Assembly (NCBI GenBank): GCA_030765045.1
Contig: CM060964.1
Location: 137,378,948 to 137,442,947, forward strand
Length of the DNA: 64,000 bases
Direction: 5' to 3'
Source of the DNA: Tenodera sinensis
Lineage: Eukaryota; Arthropoda; Insecta; Mantodea; Mantidae
The translations under genes were made by a program, and so were the position numbers. The notes below the pieces were generated by a model. That model was not told the DNA's origin, searched no databases, and saw nothing but the letters and a program-made list of their open reading frames with translations. Of the stretch, positions 11,101 to 22,179 are shown piece after piece (the stretch's first letter is position 1; the number at the start of each line of letters is the position of its first letter).

Positions 11101-11400
11101 TTAATTTCCCATTCCTTTAACAACACTTTCAAAGAACTGTGATTGAGATATTTTATGGTACTCATCAAGGTTCAAGATATTCTCTTTTTTCCTCAACTCT
11201 TTCCCAATTCTCTCTAAAACTTTATCTGAAGGCATATAACTGTGTCCAAAAATTGGGTACATGCTCGTATCAAATGCAGGAAAATGTTCCATTCTTCTCC
11301 AAGAAAGCAATAAACATGAACATCATCTCACTACATTTGTTCTGACTAGCACAATTCCGTTTCTTTGTTTTTGTAATTCCTGCTTCCTGCGCATTCTATA
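11101..11400 (-). pseudogene. Fragment of a DUF7869-like (RNase H-fold) transposase
   Basis: The minus-strand frame contains MYPIFGHSYMPSDKVLERIGKELRKKENI. In this family GHSY followed by an aspartate (here SD, elsewhere QCDR) forms a conserved block after the DxCxGQNKN block. Just upstream, another frame reads NCASQNKCSEMMFMFI, plausibly the decayed DxCxGQNKN block. Compare the better copy at 38831-39952, whose block reads VRGHSYNQCDRNFGKYG. Only the core fragment remains. Assignment is by motif resemblance, not alignment. Confidence 0.5.
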
Positions 11401-11767
11401 ACTGGTACAGTTTCACAATCTAAGCTGCTGCCTGTTATCTGTAGCTATAAACAGTGCAGTGTTTCAACTAACAATAAACATACAGCATATAATGCAGCTT
11501 GCAGAAATGAGAGCGAATTCCAAGAACCACAACAGTGAGATAGCAGCCAATGCCAACACTACATTTCATAGAATTAAGGTTGCTATATGCTATGTCAGAA
11601 TACAATAAACTTGCATCCTTTGACTATTGATTTAACTGAGGCACATCTACCAAGTTTTGAAAAAACTGCTAATATTATTTAACCCCTACACAACGCACAC
11701 ATTGAGATAGGCAAAATCTGATTCAACAGAATGATGCAGGAGGTTCAAATTATGCCAATACTACATA

Positions 11768-12500
11768 CGAGGTTTGATTAAAAAGTTTCTGGTATAAGGT
11801 CATAAACACATCATACTTCAATTCACCTATTCTGTACTGTTACTCTCGAAAAAGTCTCCTTGGGAGTTGATACACTTGTCCCGGTGCTTTTGTCACTGCT
11901 GGGAGCACCTCTGGAAGTCATCTTTTTTAAACACATTCAGAGCCTTCTGTGATTCGCAATGGATAACATCTATGTCCTCAAAACAGTGTCCTCAGAATCA
12001 CATTTTAAGTCACAGAAAAAGAAAAATGTCCACTGGAGCCAAATTTGGAGAATAGGCAAGATGGGGAACAGTATTCATCCTATTTTATCCACAAATTGAT
12101 GGACAGAAAGAGCTTTGTTCCTGGCTGTGAAAGAAGGTGGGGTACGAAGTTTGCGGCAATTCTTCTCATCTCCAAATCATCATTCAAAATGCTTTCAACA
12201 CTTCCAAAGGAGCATCTTAATCAATCAGTAATCTCTTTTATTAAAAAACACCTATCATTTTATACAATTTCCCTCACCTGATTAGCTTTTGTCAGTTTTG
12301 GTGGAAGAGTTGGTTCAAACAATCTGAATGCTGAACTGATGTCACACCACTTTAATTTTGAAAACCACTTAAACGCTCTTATTTTGCCCATTACTTCCTC
12401 CCTATAAGCTGTTCTTAACATTTCACAGGCTTCTGTTGTATTTTACTGAGTTTGAAGCAAAATTTGATGTTTGTACATTGTTCTTTGTAATGTAGCATTT
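11768..12500 (-). mobile_element. Mariner-family internal deletion derivative
   Basis: Read on the minus strand, degenerate frames give EMLRTAYREEVM (near 12440), then VREIV-NDRCFLIKE and MRRIAANFVPHLLS, the mariner DNA-binding half. The sequence then jumps to PNLAPVDIFLF and DDFQRCSQQ-QKHRDKCINSQGDFFES, the C-terminal end. The first two catalytic aspartate blocks are absent, consistent with an internal deletion of roughly 0.4-0.5 kb relative to full mariners. The left end, after a TA at 11766-11767, reads cgaggtttgattaaaaag. The other TIR was not located. Confidence 0.7.
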
Positions 12501-12539
12501 TCAATAGACAGAAAAATCACAGCAGGTGCACAACACTGG

Positions 12540-13400
12540 TTCATTTAAGCGCTTCCAGCTCTACATGCTTCCACTGAAAGCACGCAGAAAGACATGTGAC
12601 CTCTCATTTTTATCAATAAATTTGCTTTCACAGAAACGGTAAAATTAACTTCAATAAACTTTTTTTTCATTAATTTTTGTTTTTTATTATTGTCTGTTAT
12701 ATTTGCTATCCATTATTTCTGTATACAATTAATTATTATTTGTAGTATTGTGTTGCTAGGCAAACCCTAAATAGGGCCAGATGATCAAATAAAATAACCA
12801 TAACTTAATAAAATTTGCCCCATAAAAAAATATTACATACTACAATGTTTAAAAAGTAACTAAGAGGATTCTTCAAAGTTTTAAGTACTGTCTATTTTGG
12901 TTCCCATTTGCAGCAATGCACTGGGAATATCTTATGAAAAATTATGAAAATTTAGATATTTTAAAATGTTTATATCCAATTCTTCCCTGCCACATTGTTA
13001 TTTCCTTCACATTGCCAATTTTTAAAGCTCCAAATGTTCACTCAATTAGTGCCACACCATATAGGCAAAGCCCTGAGTGAACTTCAGGTCTACCCTTCTC
13101 AAAATCTATTTTTCCAAAATGTATCAGTACTCAAAATGTTCTGCCACATTTTGAATGTACATACTCAAAATCTTGAAGAGACCTTCAGATGATAGTGGTT
13201 CAAAAACATGTTTTAAAAACCATTATGCAGTTCATTTGTAATAAAATATTTTCCACAGCTCAAGTCGATAAAATTTAAAAAACACGCTAATACTATCCAA
13301 AAACCATTTTTTTCTTATACATTGATTAAAATTAGTTAAGGGTTGTGCAGCCATTTCTTTCTATTGATTTTCTTAAATTTAAGGTAGTATTTTTATGATA
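12540..13400. other. Intronic sequence without recognised features
   Basis: AT-rich with short homopolymers. No credible coding, RNA or repeat feature was recognised. Confidence 0.5.
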
Positions 13401-13401
13401 T

Positions 13402-14944
13402 ACAGGATGTAAATGAAAAACACTGCACAAATTCTACTGGTAATAGATGGTTTAGACAATCAATTTGAGAAAGGAAACCAATGGTCTATGACGTCAAGTT
13501 AATATGTTATACATATTCAAAGTAATAAGAGATTGTGACCAATAAATCAAACAGAAAGAAATATGTCAATATTATTCACTGGAACTGAAATGGTGCTAAT
13601 TAGGAGCTTAGGACCTGTCTGCTATCTCTCCGAGGTAGCATTTCTAAATTGTAGTGTTACCAAAAGCGCTTAAATTGGAAACTTAACATGTGGCTGCATG
13701 CCACTGTAATGGATAAAAGGTTGTAGCAAGCAGCTACAGAAATACAGGATACCTCTAAAATGTGGGCTTTGGCCGCACGGTTATGACTGTGGATCTAATG
13801 AACCCCAGAAATCAAGTTCAAACCCGGAGATGGATAAACTTTCTTTTTGCGCCCCTTTCTTTTCCATTTTGAGAGCAATGTTGTGTTTATGCTTTAAAAT
13901 AGCAAAATACCATTATATGCAATGCACATAGTATTGTTTACTTCTATTAAATAATAATTTATTTCCTGATTGGTTCTCACTCTCCAATTCTGTGCACCAC
14001 AATGTACAGGTCCAAACATTTCTCTGAGTATTCTTCTCTCGAAAGATCGCAAAGCCTTTTCATCGTTCATTGTTCATTGTGATAGAACAAACCCCAGACC
14101 CATAGGTTACTACTGGCCTTATTAACGTTCTTTAAACTTTGAGTTTAGTATTTCTGGTTATTATTCCGTTAGAGAAAATCTTTTTATTTGCATAATAAGC
14201 TCATTCCCTGCCTGTATTCTTTCTCTTATTGTATCACTCAATTATTATCAGACTTAATTAAGGTACCAAGATGTGAAACCTGCACTTACTCATTATTTAT
14301 TTCCTTACCTTTGTTCTGCTTGTGTCTACCTATTGTGTTGTAATGTTAATATCAATTCAACTTATGTTTATAATAATTCAATTGCATGTAGCTCTTTCAA
14401 GTGCTTATGAATTATTTACTTGTTTCTAAGCTGCTAGTTAGGCTTAAATCATCTCAATTAAGTGAAAACGAAGTTCTCAGTGTTTACCAACTATTTAGGT
14501 CATGCAAGTGTAAATAACAGTTAAACAAACTTAAAACAATTAGTTAAATGAAAAATTACAACGCGACACAAATGTTTCCTGTAAATCAAATTAAATTAAG
14601 CATACCCTTATGAAAAAAGAAACAAAGAAGGAAAGAGAGAGAGAAACATACAAAATATGGGCTTATGGATATTTGAACCTTCGCTTTTAATACATGCGTA
14701 CCTTTGCGTCGTAGCACCACAGCCATTAGACTACACAGGCTACGGAATTTGTCCACTTGTTCTCTCATCACGTGTTACAGCTGCAGTGGACATGATCAGT
14801 GGCGTGCATACCCTCAAACAATTTTAAGGCACAGTTCTGTAATTTACAATCCTAGAACATAGGTTTCCTATCTCAAATTGATTGCCTATGAACCGTCTAT
14901 CACCAGTAAAATTTGTGCAGTGTTATTCATTTACATCCTGTATA
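13402..14944. mobile_element. Foldback-like non-autonomous element with long terminal inverted repeats
   Basis: The left end (tacaggatgtaaatgaaaaa, cactgcacaaatt, tactggta, caatcaatttgaga) is repeated in inverse orientation at about 14826-14944. This gives arms of at least 100 bp with roughly 85-90% identity by eye. Weaker inverse similarity continues further inward. No transposase frame was seen inside. Each arm also contains a tRNA-like segment: plus strand near 13768-13840 and minus strand near 14660-14755, with a TCAAACC or TTCAAAT B-box-like piece. Superfamily is unknown; an ACAGGATGT end followed by TAAATGAA might suit a hAT-like or mariner-like parent. Confidence 0.65.
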
Positions 14945-14989
14945 TAGTAAACCGTTTGATACAATGGGCATTTCTAATAGCATATGTTG

Positions 14990-15063
14990 TTTTCAAGTGC
15001 CTTGCATCTGGCAATGAAGCCATTAGCATTCGTGCTTTTCAATACTTTTGAACTGTAGTTTCT
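14990..15063 (-). mobile_element. Solo 3' end (~70 bp) of the RNase H LINE family
   Basis: The stretch gtgccttgcatctggcaatg through cttttgaactgtagtttct is nearly identical to the 3' ends of LINE copies 1 (at 605) and 2 (at 34317), including the TTGTTTT tail side. It covers only the last 20 or so codons of the ORF. This is an extreme 5' truncation. Confidence 0.85.
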
Positions 15064-15302
15064 AAAGTGATTAACTGTATACAAAAAGTTAATATCTCAG
15101 AATGTTAGGCATTAAAATTTGGTATGTCTCATTTGTTTTATGTTCCTAATATATGGTAAAAATAATATTAAAAAAATTGTGGACTTTTACTTTTTCACAG
15201 ATATACTGCTTTAAGCTTTATTGATGAACTTGTCTTCTAGGTGACTTTTGGTGATCTTAAACTCTCATGGTGTAAAATTTAAGAAATATTAGTTATAATG
15301 GT

Positions 15303-15644
15303 GACCGCCTCCGTAGCGCAGTTAATAGCACGCTTGCCTCTGGTGCGGAGGATCCAGGTTCGATCCCCGGTACCAGTATGGGGATTTTATCCCCTCTGGG
15401 AGGTCTGGCACGGGGTGCACTCAGCCTCATTAGGTCCCAGGGGACCAACTGAGGAGCTACTTGATGGAGAAGTATCGGCCCCAGGTTGAGAAGACCGCAT
15501 AATTGGCCGGGAGGGTTCGGAGCGCTCACCACGTCCCACCCTCCAGTATTGCACCCCACCAATGACGCCTGTAGTGGGCAGAGGTAGGGAACGCAGCAGC
15601 TGGGCAGTAGGCCGTGGCCCTTCATGGGCTGTTGCGCTAGGGGT
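15303..15644 (+). mobile_element. tRNA-derived SINE, 342 bp, with target-site duplication
   Basis: The element starts with a tRNA-like head: an A-box region TAGCGCAGTTAATAGC and a B box GGTTCGATCCC at about 15358-15368. A GC-rich body follows, ending near gttgcgctagggg. Imperfect 14-bp direct repeats, ttagttataatggt (15289-15302) and ttaattataacggt (15645-15658), flank it. Open frames across it on both strands are by-products of its GC content. The head isotype was not assigned; the seven-base loop CTCTGGT is not a clean anticodon loop. Confidence 0.85.
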
Positions 15645-15823
15645 TTAATTATAACGGTATCAATCTGTATTAACATTTCTTATTCCCTATATTTTTAATA
15701 TTTGGATTCAAACTGAGTGGACATCACTCCAAAAGTTCTATTTCAAAATTTCCTTCAAATGCACGTTTCTGCATGAAGTTCTATGTTTTTAATGCTTCAA
15801 ATATGCAGTCATAATGTACTTAC

Positions 15824-15889
15824 ATAAAATAAAAAGGTTGCTATCCTATTCCCAGTACCAAGGCTTTTGAAGGCACTTTCTTCTTCTCT
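15824..15889 (-). CDS. Prolyl 4-hydroxylase alpha subunit, small 66-nt exon
   Basis: This 22-codon exon encodes REEESAFKSLGTGNRIAT followed by FLFY. In the family, a GTGNRIAT-like block lies between the HxD iron-binding strand and the MSDV...GG strand, exactly the order needed here. It has an ag acceptor (ttttccag) and a gtaagt donor, starts and ends in phase 0, and joins FDFAR of exon 24164-24388 to MSDVP of exon 3566-3731. It is too short to appear as a long open frame and was found by looking for the missing block. Confidence 0.92.
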
Positions 15890-16610
15890 CTGGAAAAAAA
15901 AAAAAAGAAAAACAGAAATTATGTGTCATTATATTGGAGTCTTCACATTTGTTCATATGAAATGGTTAATAGGTTCAATCATCCTCCCAAACTACTCCCA
16001 CATACACAAAAAGAAAGAAAAAACAGGATTTACTACGTTCACATGACATTTTCTGCCCTCTATGGTTTATTAGTGGGTATACAAACTACTCTTACAAATG
16101 TTTATTTTCCCATTTACTTCATTGTAATTAAGATAAACCACTGTAGAAATAGCTACATTACATATTTCATTATAAATACAAAGGGAATAGCGATGTTAAA
16201 TGTTTAAGAACTGGACACAATACACTGGCCTTAAAAGTCTATACAGTTTTCCATAATCATGAGAAACAACTGAATATCAAAAGGACTTTAAAAGAATGAC
16301 AAAGAATTGGACAATCAATAACAGATATCTCAGAAATGGCTTACAGCACCAAAAAGGTTATTCAGAATTAACATTGCATTTTAAAGTAACATACATTTTT
16401 TGTGTAGTATGTTTTTACCTTTATATAAGATTACAGAAAGTTCTTTCAAATGAACAGGACTTCACAGGCTGTTCCCAGGAAATTCAAGATACACATCTTA
16501 TTTGTCACAGATATATTTTAATGTATGTTATTTTAATTAAAATCATGAGATACATTTTTGAGAAAATCAAAAATATAGAAACATCCTCCATGTAAGGCAG
16601 TGGAAGACAC
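15890..16610. other. Intronic sequence without recognised features
   Basis: There are open frames of about 95 codons here, but their composition is AT-driven and they show no family resemblance. No gene is called. Confidence 0.45.
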
Positions 16611-16724
16611 GTTAGTCACCTGATGACGTTTGTGCAGGAAGTGCAAGTGATTGAAGTTGTGTGATGTCATGCACATGTGTCTGTAGAGCGGAGAGCATGG
16701 TGTGCCTGGTAACAAAACACGACA

Positions 16725-17220
16725 GTGTCAGTTTGCATATTAGTTTCTGAAGAATACATGTCAGTCCTGCAAGATCTTCTTGTCCAGTTTGAATCGAGGT
16801 GTCAGGACCAGGAGAAACTTCCTCCAATGTTTAAACTGTTTGCTACCCCATATTCAGTGAATGTAAGAGAAATTCCTAGCCGCTATCAACTGGAACTGTT
16901 GAATTTGCAATGTGACAAACTGTTAAAGGACAAATATGATCGTAAAGTGGACTTGGGCGACTTTTACAACTGTTTCTCAGAAACCAGATTCCCGATTGTA
17001 TACACTTGCCGCTCAAATGTTATGTAGGTTTGGATCGACCTATGTAGCGGAACAATTTTTTTCACTAATGAAAGTTGCAAAGGCAAAATCAAGAAGTGCA
17101 TTGTCAGATAACAACCTCACATGTAGACTTAGATTAAACATTACTCAGACATTACATCCCAATATTGACAAACTTGTGGCAGAGAAAAGAAAAAGAAAAG
17201 TAAGAAGATTGTCACTGTAA
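16725..17220 (+). pseudogene. hAT transposase C-terminal fragment (GTF2IRD2-like)
   Basis: The first frame (16725-17027) contains FKLFATPYSVNVREIPSRYQ, then LLNLQCDKLLKDKYD and FYNCFSETRFP. A second frame (to 17220) has MLCRFGSTYVAEQFFSLMKV, SRSALSDNNLTCRLRL and HPNIDKLVAEKRKRK. This is the hAT C-terminal dimerisation region with its stop codon. One frameshift near 17000 separates the two halves. It is related to the fragments at 61503 and 62509 and to the hAT at 5943. Confidence 0.85.
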
Positions 17221-17637
17221 TATTTGTTACATATGAACGTGCATAGTAGTTATTTTATTATTTCTTATTTTTAGTGTGCTGAATTAAATTCATATAATTT
17301 CAGGCATATGAGTAGTGCATGTTTTATTTCAATGTGTCAAACATTAAGGTAGTTATTCTCACAATACAGAGAAAGAAAATAATTATGAATAATTTATGCA
17401 AAAACTGTATTAACACCAATAATGGATAACCTAAGACAAAAATCAGTAATGTTATTACTTTCAAAATATCTAATGTAAGTTCAAAATCTCCGCTTTCCGC
17501 AGTGCTAAACCCCTCTCCTCTCCCCTGTTACCCAGTGCCTACATTTCACACACCACTCGCAGCTGTTCACCTTGAGAAGGAGAACACGGAGGTCTGAATC
17601 ACAGAGCCACTTCCTGTGCTGGCCTGATGTAAGGGGT

Positions 17638-17935
17638 AGCTTGGGGTGGGAGGATTTACTTGAAAATCTTTGTGCTGCATCTTCAGAAGATATTGAACTT
17701 AAATTCCATGTCTGGTATTTAAACAACTTTTCATTTTTGAGTTACACTGTTCATACGCCCACGCGCACGCGCACACACAGAACTTTTTTCTAAAAATGCT
17801 TGTTTTGGATTCTGGTAGTCTCAAAATGTTTACTTCCAGTGAAATATGGTATCAAATTTTTGGGTGGAATGCAATGCTTCCTCCACTTATATAAGTAAGC
17901 AGTAGAAAAAGTAAAAACATCCACCACACCGATGG
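17638..17935 (+). repeat. Interspersed repeat module, copy 1
   Basis: It runs from ggggtgg through a segment resembling aacttttcatttttgagtta, a CA-rich microsatellite, tttttctaaaaatg, and a terminal part reading tttttgggtggaatgcaatg, ending near agtaaaaa. The same order recurs at 63265-63570 (plus) and partly at 59690-59830 (minus). It may be the 3' end of an uncharacterised retroelement or SINE; its class is unknown. Confidence 0.6.
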
Positions 17936-18142
17936 GGAAATTTATGTTTAGGACTATGTACAGACCACTGAGTGAAGCACACTTACCTTGATTAGTGAAT
18001 TGTCTCCAAAATAAAAGGTCAAATTAAATATTATGACCAGGGTTAGGAATTTTAGATGCAAATTTCAGATGAAAAAGGGAAAAGGTGCTCCTCAATGTCT
18101 GGATTCTTCTGAAGACTAGACTCAAGTTTGTCTTTGGCAAAG

Positions 18143-19262
18143 TCATCTAACTGCTCCCTCACGGAAGTAAAAATATCCCACTGCTTCTCCTTTTCCAAAC
18201 CTTGTTCTTCTAACAGTTTTAGCTGCAGTCAGGTGCTTATAACTATGGACACAATATAGTTCTGTCTGCAAATTATGTATTTTCTCTGGTTGCTGTGCCT
18301 TGGAAATTGCACCTGTGTCGGGTGGATCCAAAGAAAGCACAAACTCTTTAATTTTGTCAAAATTCTCACACAACATAGCAGCACACTCGATCCAAGATCC
18401 CCAGCAAGTAATGACTAGGAAATCTGGAAGGGGCAGGCCAATGGTTTCCTTGTAGGCCACAACACAATCCGGAGCTCTCAGCAGAATCTTCTTCAGGGCA
18501 GAGATAAACTGATTTGTGATGCTGTATTTGTTCCTTATGGATTCACAAACCCTGTGAAGAGCATGAACCAAACATGTCACATGTCCGTAATCACAAAAAA
18601 GTTTTCCAAACTCGATACAAGCAGGCCAGAGTTTTTGATAAAAGTCCATAATTTATTGCATTACTGTACTGGCATTGACTTTCTGCAGCTCATACTTAAA
18701 CATGGGCTTAACTTTCTCCCCTGCTAAGGGAAAAACTAAAATGTTCAAAACATATCATTCCATGGAGTCTATGGTTTCATCCACAATGATTCCCACATTG
18801 CAATCAGACACTTTCTCCTTAATTCTTTGTATGGTTTCTTGGTAAACAGGCTCCAAGTAGTTTTTCCTTAAAGTACTCTCATTGGCATTGAGATTTTTGT
18901 GTATTTTTCAAACAATACCTTGAAGGCTGAATGGTTCACTTTATTGAGAGGAATTCCTGCTTGTGTAAGAGCTGCACACAACTCAATGTAGATTTCCTTA
19001 AAATTTTGATTTTTTGAAGGACTCTGTTGAAACGCATTTCGTAATACAGTCTACCGCGATTTGTTTGCCTGAAGATTCTTGTTCATTTGATGCTTAGAGC
19101 TGGAAATCTGCTGTTTGATGAGATCTCGCTGGTGTTTTTCATCTAATAAAATTCCTAAATCACAAATAGTATATCAAATAACAGTTCCATCTGTGTCTAT
19201 GAAATCTTGTTTGAATTCCTGAGCCAGAACAATAAGTCAAGGACTGGGCACCTTTGGCATAG
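18143..19262 (-). pseudogene. Degenerate CGGBP1-like hAT transposase
   Basis: The N-terminal part (19262 downwards) reads MPKVPSP, LIVLAQEFKQDFIDTDGTVI and CDLG in a frame with stops. Further on come FKEIYIELCAALTQAGIPLNK and FEKYTK. The best preserved part (18143-18649) has GHVTCLVHALHRVCESI, ISALKKILLRAPDCVV, and PLPDFLVITCWGSWIECA. These blocks occur in this order in CGGBP1-like hAT transposase-derived proteins of insects. Many stops and shifts lie between them. No TIRs were identified. Confidence 0.75.
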
Positions 19263-19797
19263 TAAAAGTCTAGTAATAAACTCGTTTAGTAATGTAACAA
19301 AGGACTAACACCAGTTCACTTGCCAACTTAGTGACTGTTACACAACTGATTCAGTTGATGTCCACACTCTTATATAACACTGCGATAATTACCAGAATGT
19401 TCTCATTCATGCTGGAACTGCAGTATCAGCGATTTCTAGTAGCTTCGAGCAGAACCCAGAGCCATTCTTAGAACTACGTGTGTACGGTTACTGCTGTCTC
19501 TGTGTGACCTTGAAATCTGCATGAACACATGATATCTATCACAGTAACAAACTCATTCACTGGCTACTGATTCTGGTGGAATTAAAATGATAGAATGATA
19601 TACAATGACAATGTGTCATTGTCAGTTGCATTATTGCAGGCTGCTTTATAGCGGTAAAGCAAGAGAAAGAGTATTTGTTGTACACAATTATTTTCCATTG
19701 TTGTAGGTGTGCTTTCAACTCCCGCGCAGCGTTTACTGAAAGAGTTAGGCTTACTCTTCACTTGTTCACAGCAAACTGAGGAGATGTTAATTAAAAA

Positions 19798-20337
19798 TTA
19801 ATATTTTGTATTGATTAAAAAGTCATATAGAGTAAAATGGAAGGAAACTTTAGGAAAAAGGGGGGAAAGGGGGATTATGGGCATGGTTGGGGGAAAAAGG
19901 GATAAAGGTACCTTGGCTGCTAGGTGCTCCCTCCTCAGGTCCACACTACCCTGTCTGGCCCTGGCATTCAGCTCCTTGGTGCTACCATCGACTCGGCCTT
20001 CCAGTGCACTAACACATTCCTCAATGTCCTCCAGGGAATTAACGTGTTGGACAAAGTCTTTCATCTTCCTGCCAAGTTCATCAATCTTTGCCAATAGCGC
20101 CACCTTCATTTTGATCTTCATTTCATTCTTCATTTCTCTGTGCTCATTTCTTCCATCACAGAATTCATTGTCTTTATTTCATTTCCCATCTTCTCCATTC
20201 TGGAATTTACATTTTTCATCTCGACTTTCATTTGTCTCCATCTGCTGCATTCAAGATTCTATTTTTGCCTCCATATGCTTTATTCCGGATTTCATGCTCT
20301 TCATTTTGGCTAACAATTCTTTCATCTCCTCCTCCAT
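19798..20337 (-). pseudogene. gag-like coiled-coil fragment of an LTR retrotransposon
   Basis: An ATG at 20337 lies 30 bp downstream of the LTR and PBS-like site. The frame starts with MEEEMKELLAKMKSM, has stops and shifts, and continues as MKIKMKVALLAKIDELGRKM and VSALEGRVDGSTKELNARA (19798-20133). This highly charged helical start followed by a charged linker is usual in Ty3/Gypsy-like gag of insects. The fragment stops near 19798 without nucleocapsid, protease or pol. A related copy lies at 60071-60440. Confidence 0.65.
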
Positions 20338-20368
20338 TACGGCATTCACGTCCCACTTCCAACACCAG

Positions 20369-20763
20369 TGTGACGAATGATAAGTCCACTTACTCTTAAT
20401 GTCACTTTATTTCTTCTAAAACTGAAATCACAAAACAGTTCTCTGTTTTATCATTAACACAATTTACAATTCATCATGACCTTCAAATCACAGTTGTTTT
20501 GTTTTGCCATGACCTTGACAGAAATACTGCTCACTGTACACACAAACAACTCCAACATTAACTGCTTCAACACTGACTGGCCCAATACTGTCTTATTCAA
20601 TTAAAACTCTCTAAACACTAAATGACTGACTGTCCGATTCGTTTATATAGCATAACTGAGCAACATTTCTTGAAACTTCCAGTAAAAACTCTGCCTTTGT
20701 AACTTCTTGAAGTCTCTGGAATTCCTTTGTTCTGGTCCGCTCATTGTCAGGCGTTGCCTAACA
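20369..20763 (-). repeat. Long terminal repeat (about 395 bp) of an LTR retrotransposon
   Basis: On the minus strand it begins TGTTAGGCAACGCC, has a TATA-like ctatataaacg and an aataaag signal, and ends CA near 20369-20371. It is followed by TGGTGTTGGAAGTGGGA at a primer-binding-site position. Part of the same LTR recurs on the plus strand at about 59830-60068. The partner LTR of this copy is absent. Confidence 0.65.
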
Positions 20764-21095
20764 ATATAGTGGTGTGAAGTAGCTGCCCTCAAGCACCCTT
20801 TGAGGCGTGCAGCCGCCATCATAGTATCAGCAATATCCTAGTCAGTCAGATTTTGGAAGCCTGGTTCATGCTCATCCAATCACTCAACTTTATCAACATT
20901 TTTGAAGCCCTAAGTATTTGTTTTAATTTATTTACTTGCTCCATTTATGTACCCCTTTAACATCTCAGCGTTTCACTTAGGAACAATTGCTTATTGGCAA
21001 TGATGTTGACTTGCTCCACAATGGTGTAAATCTTTGGTTGCTGTTACTTTTGCTTATTACCTTCAATGCACACAAACACTTACAATTTCATTCAT
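20764..21095. other. Intronic sequence, nothing recognised
   Basis: No coding or repeat feature was recognised between the LTR and a short SINE-like piece. Confidence 0.4.
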
Positions 21096-21099
21096 ACTT

Positions 21100-21192
21100 C
21101 AAGGCCCTAGGGAGGATGGGGAACAATCCTGGGTAAGAAAAATTCCTACCCTCCAACCAGGAATCAAACTCAGGACCTTCAGATTTGGAGGT
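21100..21192 (-). mobile_element. SINE-like fragment with B-box
   Basis: On the minus strand it reads aaggtcctgagtttgattcc (a B-box-like core), then a ggttggaggg...cctgggattg-type body and caaggccctaggga. The layout resembles insect tRNA-derived SINE bodies. The head is truncated. Confidence 0.45.
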
Positions 21193-21789
21193 TTTAATTT
21201 TTGTTTCATATTTAACACAATTCTTTTTTGTTTAGTTACTGCTATAATTATTACTATTTTAACAAAAAGCTACTGTGAGAACAACAAATATAAATAATGT
21301 ACTGAAACAGGTATAACTGTGGCTTAAACTCCCTCCTTTTGTTCATGCATATCGAGACATTACTTTCCCCAGCCCCTCAACAGGAAACCAATAACATAAG
21401 AAAAAAAGCTTGTTTCACAAACTACCATTGTATTTGAATTTTAGCATACACATGTCATGATTTTTTTTCGCTTTATATTAATAAGTACTAAATATTTTTT
21501 TAATGTGTAAGCCAGTCATGTCAACAGACTGGTGGCAAGAACACTCCAAATGGAATGGTAGCACGCTCTTCGACCTTCAGCCTGCCACGTGACTGTACGA
21601 CAAACTCCCTCAAACCTGCGAGGAACACTGTACGTAGGGGTAATCGTCACACTGAACTCAGGTATACATAACCCTGGCTCTGTCAAAACCTACTACGTCT
21701 TCTGTTTCCAATATTACATATTTTGATTCAGTTTGGGAAGAGCAGAATTCATTGCACACTCGTTATGTTGATATAAAAAAATTAGAAAA

Positions 21790-22176
21790 AATGTTTTGTA
21801 TTTTTGACACCCTCTTTCAGCAAAAGTTAACAAGATTTAAGATGCAGCAATTCAAATGAAGCTAATTGAGTTGAGATGTGACCGTCGACTTACTGAAAAA
21901 TGTAACAAGCTTAGTGCTGTAGAATTCTACATAGGCCTACTTGATTCACACTTTCCAAATCTTATTGACAATGCTGTGAAAATAATAGCCATGTTTGGCA
22001 TCGCTTACATGTGTGAGGAGGCATTTTCCATAATGAAGTTGCTGAATAAACAGCATAAGTCTTGGATCAGCGACAATAACCTGTGTAATAATTTACGTAT
22101 ATGCCTTGCCAATGACCTACATTCCAATTTTAAAGAATTAGCAGATTCACATGGAAAGAAGAAAACGGACAAGTAA
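21790..22176 (+). pseudogene. hAT transposase C-terminal fragment, second lineage
   Basis: The open frame 21856-22176 has MKLIELRCDRRLTEK, FYIGLLDSHFPNL, IIAMFGIAYMCEEAFSIMKL and LRICLANDLHSNFKELADS. It lines up with the hAT C-terminal dimerisation region but differs clearly from the copy at 16725. Upstream frames are broken and no TIRs were found. Confidence 0.75.
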
Positions 22177-22179
22177 AGT

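Noticed and set aside
15293..15676. 127-codon minus-strand frame as a gene
   Set aside because: It coincides with a tRNA-derived SINE flanked by target duplications.
16296..16595. 99-codon plus frame as a gene
   Set aside because: AT-rich intronic sequence; no motifs, no splice or start context worth calling.
20831..21300. 87-codon plus frame at 21034 as a gene
   Set aside because: It overlaps a SINE-like piece and shows no family features.
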